Shown in pieces: positions 59,886 through 64,000 of a DNA stretch of 64,000 nt; within the stretch, counting starts at the first letter, position 1, and the number at the start of each line of letters is the position of its first letter. This DNA comes from JBBSNV01 sp964458605. GTDB lineage: Bacteria; Pseudomonadota; Alphaproteobacteria; Reyranellales; JAQSWP01. The stretch is from the NCBI GenBank assembly GCA_964458605.1, contig CAYWLS010000019.1, positions 1 through 64,000 on the forward strand. The letters are read 5' to 3'. Both the position numbers and the translations under genes were made by a program. The notes beneath the pieces were generated by a model. The model had not been told where the DNA came from. It was given only the letters and a program-made list of their open reading frames with translations, and searched no databases.

Positions 59886-61451
59886 ATGGCCGACATCGTT
59901 CTGATCAATCCGAAGTTCAACCCCAGCTTCTGGGGGCTCGAGCACGCCCTCAAGCTGGTCGATGTCGACGCCATCCTGCCGACCGCAGCGCTGTCGCTGC
60001 TGGCCGCACTGACGCCGGCCGAGCACACCATCACGCTGATCGACGAGGCGGTCGACGAGATCGACTGGGAGCGCTGTGCCAAGGCCGACATCGTCGGCGT
60101 CACCGGCATGGTGGTGCAGCGCGCCCGCATGCGCGAGATCCTGACCGAGCTCAAGGCGCGCGACTGCTTCGTCGTGGTCGGCGGTCCGTGGGTGACCGTC
60201 AAGGAAGACTATTTCGGCAATCTGGCCGACGTCATCTTCGTCGGCGAGGCCGAGACCACCTGGCCCAAATTCCTCGAGGACTGGAAGACCGGCAGCTACG
60301 AGCACCGCTACGAGCAGGCCGAGCGCACCGACATGTCGACCGTGCCGGTGCCGCGCTACGACCTGCTGAAGATGGATCGCTACGCGATGAACAGCGTGCA
60401 GTTCTCGCGCGGCTGCCCGTTCACCTGCGAATTCTGCGACATCATCGTCACCTTCGGTCGGCGCCCGCGCATCAAGACCGAGGACCAGGTGATCGCCGAA
60501 CTCGAGGGCCTGCTCAAGGCGGGCATCGACTGGGCCTTCATCGTCGACGACAACCTGATCGGCAACAAGAAGGCGATCAAGGTCATCCTGCGCCGCGTCG
60601 CCGAGTGGCAGCGCGCCAAGGGCTATCCGATGTCGTTCCTGACCGAGGCTTCGCTCGACCTGGCGGACGATCCGGAAATGATGGACCTGATGGTCGAGTG
60701 CAACGTGCGGCTGGTCTATGTCGGCATCGAGACGCCCAACGAGGAGTCGCTGAAGGAAACCGGCAAGCTGCAGAACCTGCGCGGCAAGCGCACCATCGCC
60801 GACAAGGTGCACGACATCCAGCGCCATGGCATGGAGGTGTGGAGCGGCATGATGCTGGGTTTCGACCACGACGACGAGACCATCTTCGACCGGCAGGTGG
60901 CGTTCGTCGAGCAGGCCGACATCGTCAGCTGCATGGTCGGCATGATCTCGGCGATTCCCAAGACGCCGCTCTACAACCGGCTCGACAAGGCGGGCCGGCT
61001 GGATCACGACGATCCGCCCAGATGGGGCACCAACATCAAGCCGATCGGCATGAAGCCGGAAATGTTGAGCGCCGGTTTCCTGAGCGTGATGCGGCGGCTG
61101 TACGAACCCAAGACCTATTTCGACCGGCTCGAACGCCTTTACGCCAATTACGATCTCGACCGCAAGCAGAGCGGACCGCGCACCGAATACATGCGCAAGC
61201 ATCCCTGGCGTCGCGTCAAGCTCAACGCTGCGCTGATGGCCGAAGCGGCGGTGGTGTTCTGGCGCATCCTGTCCGCGGTCAAGGACGAGCAGTTGCGGGC
61301 GCAGTATCGCAAGGTGGTGGCCAGCCTGCTCAGGCGCCGCGCCAGTCCGCAGCTCATGCAGGCCTATGCCCTGAAGACCGCCATGCACTACCACGTCCAC
61401 GAGTTGGTGGGATCGATGGAGGACGGCGGCAAGATCGTCAATCCGTTCTAG
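59886..61451 (+). CDS. B12-binding radical SAM protein, DUF4070/HpnP-like
   Basis: This 521-residue protein has an N-terminal cobalamin-binding domain (residues 1-150; VLINPKFNPSFWGLEHAL, ADIVGVTGMV), a radical SAM core with the cluster motif RGCPFTCEFCDI (C177, C181, C184), and a C-terminal DUF4070 region. This is the layout of hopanoid C-2 methylase HpnP and related class B methylases. The cobalamin loop lacks DxHxxG, as in many of these enzymes. Whether it methylates hopanoids is unproven; no hpn genes are nearby. AAGGAGG precedes the start, and a GTCAGC/GCTGAC inverted repeat lies 30-50 bases upstream. Confidence 0.86.
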   Translation: MADIVLINPKFNPSFWGLEHALKLVDVDAILPTAALSLLAALTPAEHTITLIDEAVDEIDWERCAKADIVGVTGMVVQRARMREILTELKARDCFVVVGGPWVTVKEDYFGNLADVIFVGEAETTWPKFLEDWKTGSYEHRYEQAERTDMSTVPVPRYDLLKMDRYAMNSVQFSRGCPFTCEFCDIIVTFGRRPRIKTEDQVIAELEGLLKAGIDWAFIVDDNLIGNKKAIKVILRRVAEWQRAKGYPMSFLTEASLDLADDPEMMDLMVECNVRLVYVGIETPNEESLKETGKLQNLRGKRTIADKVHDIQRHGMEVWSGMMLGFDHDDETIFDRQVAFVEQADIVSCMVGMISAIPKTPLYNRLDKAGRLDHDDPPRWGTNIKPIGMKPEMLSAGFLSVMRRLYEPKTYFDRLERLYANYDLDRKQSGPRTEYMRKHPWRRVKLNAALMAEAAVVFWRILSAVKDEQLRAQYRKVVASLLRRRASPQLMQAYALKTAMHYHVHELVGSMEDGGKIVNPF

Positions 61452-61469
61452 CGTCCCACCACGCCGCGG

Positions 61470-62513
61470 TCAGGCGATGTGCCATTCGATGGCGTCGCCG
61501 TCGCGCCGCGTGGTCACCGTCATGAAGCGGTCGTGCGCCGCGGCCAGTCCCGACACCAGTTCGTTCCAGGCGTCGAAGGCTTCGGTGGGCACGTCGATGC
61601 CGGCCATCAGCTTCCAGCCGCGCTGCCGCACGATGGCGTCGGCTCCGTCGCTTCCGATCTCGACCGCCTCGCCCTGGGCCGCCTGCAGTCCGCCCAGCAA
61701 TCGGGCGAAGGCGGCCGGGCCGGCATCGGCGATGCCCAGCGCCGCGGCCATGTCGTCCTGGAACTGCAGGCCGATCAGCCGCGCCGTGCGTCCCACCAGC
61801 ATGCGCATCTCGGCGACGCCGAACAGCGCGGTCATGGTCGGCAGCAGGGAACGCACATATTCCATGGCGTAGCTGCGCTCGACCTTGCGCAGCCGCTCCG
61901 CCGGCCAGGATGCCGAATCGAGCTTGGGCGCCTGGGCCGGATCGAAGCGCGGCGCCTTTTCCTGCGGCGCGAAGCGCACGCGCTCCTGTTCTTTCAGCGC
62001 ATGGCCGTATTCGCAGTAATAGCCCTCCAGCCCCGGATCGCCTTCGGTGGTCAGGCCGGTGCAGACGAAGCCCAGCCGCGGATTGCCCAGCGACACGCCG
62101 TTATGGCCATGCCAGCCATACAGCATGCCGACATTCACCGAGGTCGGCACGCCGCATATGGCGGTGCCCTGCCAGATCCAGCGCGGCGGCGGATAGCGCA
62201 CCCAGGCCTTGCGGTCGCTTTCGGCGAAATATTCCGTCTTCACGCCGCCCAGCGCGTTGGAGAAATAGTGGTACTGCGCGCAGGCCACCGCATCGGGCAG
62301 TCCCTGCAGGCCGAGCTTGTTCAGGCCCGGCAGGAATTTCTCCAGATGCTGGCGCCGGAAATGGCCCTCGACGAAGCGCCGCGCCACCGCCGCGTCGCGC
62401 TGGCTCACCAGGGTCAGCACCAGCCCGGTCATCAGCGCGTTGTAGAGCCGGGCCACGGCGCCATGGGCGGCGACGGGATAGCCGGTGCCCGGCGCGCCGG
62501 GCCGGTCGCTCAC
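61470..62513 (-). CDS. Conserved protein of unknown function, 347 aa
   Basis: I do not recognise a named family. The protein is globular with no signal peptide, and has distinctive segments: YPPPRWIWQGTAICGVPTSV, MLYGWHGHNGVSLGNPRLGF and DPGLEGYYCEYGHALKEQER. These contain His, Cys and Glu residues that could form a metal or heme site. Its start overlaps the end of the DUF1330 gene by four bases (ATGA), so it is translated with it. Context (DUF1330, a thioredoxin-fold isomerase) suggests small-molecule or xenobiotic metabolism. Confidence 0.7.
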   Translation of the reverse strand: MSDRPGAPGTGYPVAAHGAVARLYNALMTGLVLTLVSQRDAAVARRFVEGHFRRQHLEKFLPGLNKLGLQGLPDAVACAQYHYFSNALGGVKTEYFAESDRKAWVRYPPPRWIWQGTAICGVPTSVNVGMLYGWHGHNGVSLGNPRLGFVCTGLTTEGDPGLEGYYCEYGHALKEQERVRFAPQEKAPRFDPAQAPKLDSASWPAERLRKVERSYAMEYVRSLLPTMTALFGVAEMRMLVGRTARLIGLQFQDDMAAALGIADAGPAAFARLLGGLQAAQGEAVEIGSDGADAIVRQRGWKLMAGIDVPTEAFDAWNELVSGLAAAHDRFMTVTTRRDGDAIEWHIA

Positions 62514-62806
62514 GCCGGCACGCCTTCGGCAAGGATCGCGCGGCAGGTGCCGGCTGCCAGGCGCTGTTGCAGCAGCGGCGCATAGTGGGCGGAGGTGTAG
62601 AACTCCTTGGCCTTGGCCATCGACGGGAATTCGATCACTACCAGCCGCTGCGGCGCCCAGCCGCCCTCCAGGGCTTCGGTCTTGCCGCCGCGCACGATGA
62701 ACTTGCCGCCGAAGCGGCCGATCGCTTCGGGCGTCTTGGTGCGATAGTCGGCCATGCGGGCTTCGTCATGGGTGTCGATTTCGACGATCAGATAGGCTTT
62801 GGCCAT
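62510..62806 (-). CDS. DUF1330 family protein
   Basis: This 98-residue protein matches DUF1330, a small ferredoxin-like alpha-beta fold, with AYLIVEIDTHDEARMADYR, TPEAIGRFGGKFIVRGG and LVVIEFPSMAKAKEFY. The family's function is not established; members often sit in oxidative or aromatic degradation clusters. It is translationally coupled to the downstream unknown 347-residue protein. Confidence 0.88.
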   Translation of the reverse strand: MAKAYLIVEIDTHDEARMADYRTKTPEAIGRFGGKFIVRGGKTEALEGGWAPQRLVVIEFPSMAKAKEFYTSAHYAPLLQQRLAAGTCRAILAEGVPA

Positions 62807-62817
62807 CGTTCCCTCCG

Positions 62818-63417
62818 TTATTTCTTCAATCCCATCTGGCTCAGTCGCTCGCGCGCCAGATCGATGCGGTCGCCGCCCCAGAAGATTTCGCCCTTGATCA
62901 CCAGGCTGGGCACGCCGAACACGCCCGATTCCTCGGTCTCGATGCGCTGGCGATCGTGCAATTCGCGGCCGGGCCCGGCCAGATAGGCGGCGAAGCCGGC
63001 GGTGTCGATGCCGGCGTCGCGCAGGGCCTGGCTGACCTGCTCGACCTTTTCCACGTCGAGCTCGCGCTTGAAGAAGCCTTCGAAGGTGCGGTCGACGAAG
63101 GCGTCGAAGCCCGGCTTGTCCCTGGCATAGAGCAGGGCGATGCTGGCGATCGAGGAATCGAAGATCTTCTTCGGTCCCAGTACGGTGAGCCCGACCCGGT
63201 TGGCCAGGCGGCGGGCGTCCATGTAGGCGTATTTCACCTTGCGCCAGTTATGGGCGCTGCGCTCGTCCACCGCATCGAGATAGTTGGGGATGTGCAGGGT
63301 GAGCGGCCGCCAGTCGAGCCGGATGTCGAAATCCCGCTCGAGCTGGCGCGTCGGCGCTACCGACAGGTAGGCGTAGGGACTCTTGAAGTCGATGAAATAG
63401 GGGACCGCCAGGGCCAT
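62818..63417 (-). CDS. DsbA-family isomerase (HCCA isomerase-like)
   Basis: This 199-residue protein is a thioredoxin-fold, GST-kappa/2-hydroxychromene-2-carboxylate isomerase-like protein. The N-terminus has YFIDFKSPYAYLS, where the DsbA cysteines are replaced by serine, as in HCCA isomerases. Other family parts are LDWRPLTLHIPN, VFGVPSLVIKGEIFWGGDR and a central helical domain. It likely uses glutathione. It lies two bases downstream of the TerB-like gene and 11 bases before the DUF1330 gene. Confidence 0.85.
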   Translation of the reverse strand: MALAVPYFIDFKSPYAYLSVAPTRQLERDFDIRLDWRPLTLHIPNYLDAVDERSAHNWRKVKYAYMDARRLANRVGLTVLGPKKIFDSSIASIALLYARDKPGFDAFVDRTFEGFFKRELDVEKVEQVSQALRDAGIDTAGFAAYLAGPGRELHDRQRIETEESGVFGVPSLVIKGEIFWGGDRIDLARERLSQMGLKK

Positions 63418-63419
63418 GG

Positions 63420-63821
63420 TCAGGCCTTGCGATAACGCGCGCCGGCGGCGAACTGGATCGCCGCCTGGTCCAGGCGGTCGATCTCCAGGGTATCGGCCAG
63501 CATGTCGAGCAGGGTCATTTCCTCGAGCGCCACCGTGCCGTCGGCCGCCACCATGTCGCAGGCCAGCGCATAGGCGGTAGCCGCCAGCCGCTCGGGCAGT
63601 GCCTTCTTGATCGCCGCCAGGGTGCGCTCCAGCCCGGCCTTGCCGGCCAGCAGCTTGGCGCAGGCTTCGGCGACCTGGGGCAGCTTGCGGCTGTCGAAGG
63701 AGCGGAACGCCGGCAGATGCCCGACCAGGGACTGCAGGCGGGCGGTCTCTTTGGCGTTCAGGTCGCGGTCGGCGGCGGCCACCATGACCATGGTGTAGAT
63801 CAGGCTTTCCTGCGGCGTCAC
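63420..63821 (-). CDS. TerB-like tellurite resistance family protein
   Basis: This 133-residue protein has the TerB/DjlA-type helical domain, with the two acidic, Ca-binding-like loops (AAADRDLNAKETARLQSLVG and MVAADGTVALEEMTLLDMLA). These repeats bind metal in TerB. No other ter genes are nearby, so tellurite resistance should not be assumed. GTG 63821 is the start (GGGAGAG upstream), since no ATG precedes the conserved core. Confidence 0.83.
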   Translation of the reverse strand: MTPQESLIYTMVMVAAADRDLNAKETARLQSLVGHLPAFRSFDSRKLPQVAEACAKLLAGKAGLERTLAAIKKALPERLAATAYALACDMVAADGTVALEEMTLLDMLADTLEIDRLDQAAIQFAAGARYRKA

Positions 63822-63954
63822 TCAACTCTCCCATTCGGTTGCGGGTCACTAAAGCTTCGCCCGGCGGCCGGGTCAAGGCGGTGGCGGCTCGCCGGGGTCC
63901 GACCGCGGCATGGCCTCGACGGCGCCACGGCGGCCCTTTATGGTGCGCGCCGCC

Positions 63955-64000
63955 ATGGAAGCCATCCTCAACGTCGCGCTGCCGATCTTCGCGCTGATCG
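63955..64000 (+). CDS. Start of a membrane protein, probably AEC transporter (partial)
   Basis: A coding start at ATG 63955 gives MEAILNVALPIFALI before the window ends. The hydrophobic opening, AILNVALPIFALI, is typical of the first helix of AEC (auxin efflux carrier-like) permeases. Only 15 residues are visible, so the family is a guess from pattern. Confidence 0.4.
   Translation, partial: MEAILNVALPIFALI

Noticed and set aside
63420..63821. Tellurite resistance determinant
   Set aside because: The TerB-like domain alone, without terC, terD or terZ neighbours, is not evidence of tellurite resistance.
1..64000. CRISPR arrays, tRNA or rRNA genes, transposases, prophage or integrative elements
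   Set aside because: None were recognised. No regularly spaced repeats, clover-leaf genes, transposase motifs or phage structural genes were seen on either strand.

Overview
The window is GC-rich, densely coded chromosomal DNA of an alphaproteobacterium, probably Rhodospirillales-like. The case rests on gene content. There is a CcrM-type GANTC methyltransferase, a PodJ-like polarity protein, a Rhodospirillales-style F0 ATP synthase operon (atpI-B-E-b'-b) with no F1 genes beside it, a CtaA/COX15 heme A synthase, ETF-ubiquinone oxidoreductase, and the ispH-thrB-rnhA arrangement. Genus cannot be fixed from the sequence. I see no tRNA, rRNA, CRISPR array, prophage or insertion sequence.

Layout. 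1-8.7 kb: a DUF1232 membrane protein, a frameshifted branched-chain aminotransferase, purT, the minus-strand run uvrC-pgsA-moaD-moaE, folB, phoH and an AlgH/YqgE gene. 8.7-14.9 kb (plus strand): a DsbD/ScsB thiol-disulfide reductase, a peroxiredoxin, then an overlapping trio of OpgC-type membrane protein and two SGNH proteins (the first lacking catalytic residues), and a small Cys-rich protein behind a Fur-like box. 14.9-17.3 kb: ispH-thrB-rnhA. 18.3-22.9 kb: a tandem glycine riboswitch followed by gcvT-gcvH-gcvPA-gcvPB, a complete glycine cleavage operon apart from lpd.

23-33.7 kb: a peroxiredoxin-like/2-oxoglutarate oxygenase fusion, a dispersed palindromic repeat, a PqiA-like protein, the F0 operon with a clear sigma-70-type promoter, smc, a DsbA-like oxidoreductase, a metallo-hydrolase and a DciA-like protein. 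33.7-45.2 kb: mutY, a methyltransferase, ccrM with a dense GANTC cluster upstream, rnhB, a nucleotidyltransferase, an unassigned family, a rhodanese, a PA0069-type radical SAM protein, an APH-fold kinase, moaB, a lytic transglycosylase and a family-4-like uracil-DNA glycosylase. 45.2-53.1 kb: a second copy of the dispersed repeat, ETF-QO, a TPR protein, ispE and a two-gene PodJ-like module.

53.1-64 kb: ctaA divergent from a very large GltD/PyrK-like flavoprotein, then an accessory-looking block. That block holds a cupin, an AhpD-like protein divergent from an HxlR regulator with two matching operators, a NUDIX hydrolase, a B12-binding radical SAM enzyme, an unassigned 347-residue protein, DUF1330, a DsbA-fold isomerase, TerB and the start of an AEC-type transporter.

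Most genes are housekeeping. The strongest leads for new biology are the OpgC-SGNH-SGNH cassette, the two-copy dispersed repeat, the split PodJ-like pair, the large flavoprotein, and three regulatory regions: the Fur-like box, the HxlR operators and the GANTC cluster.
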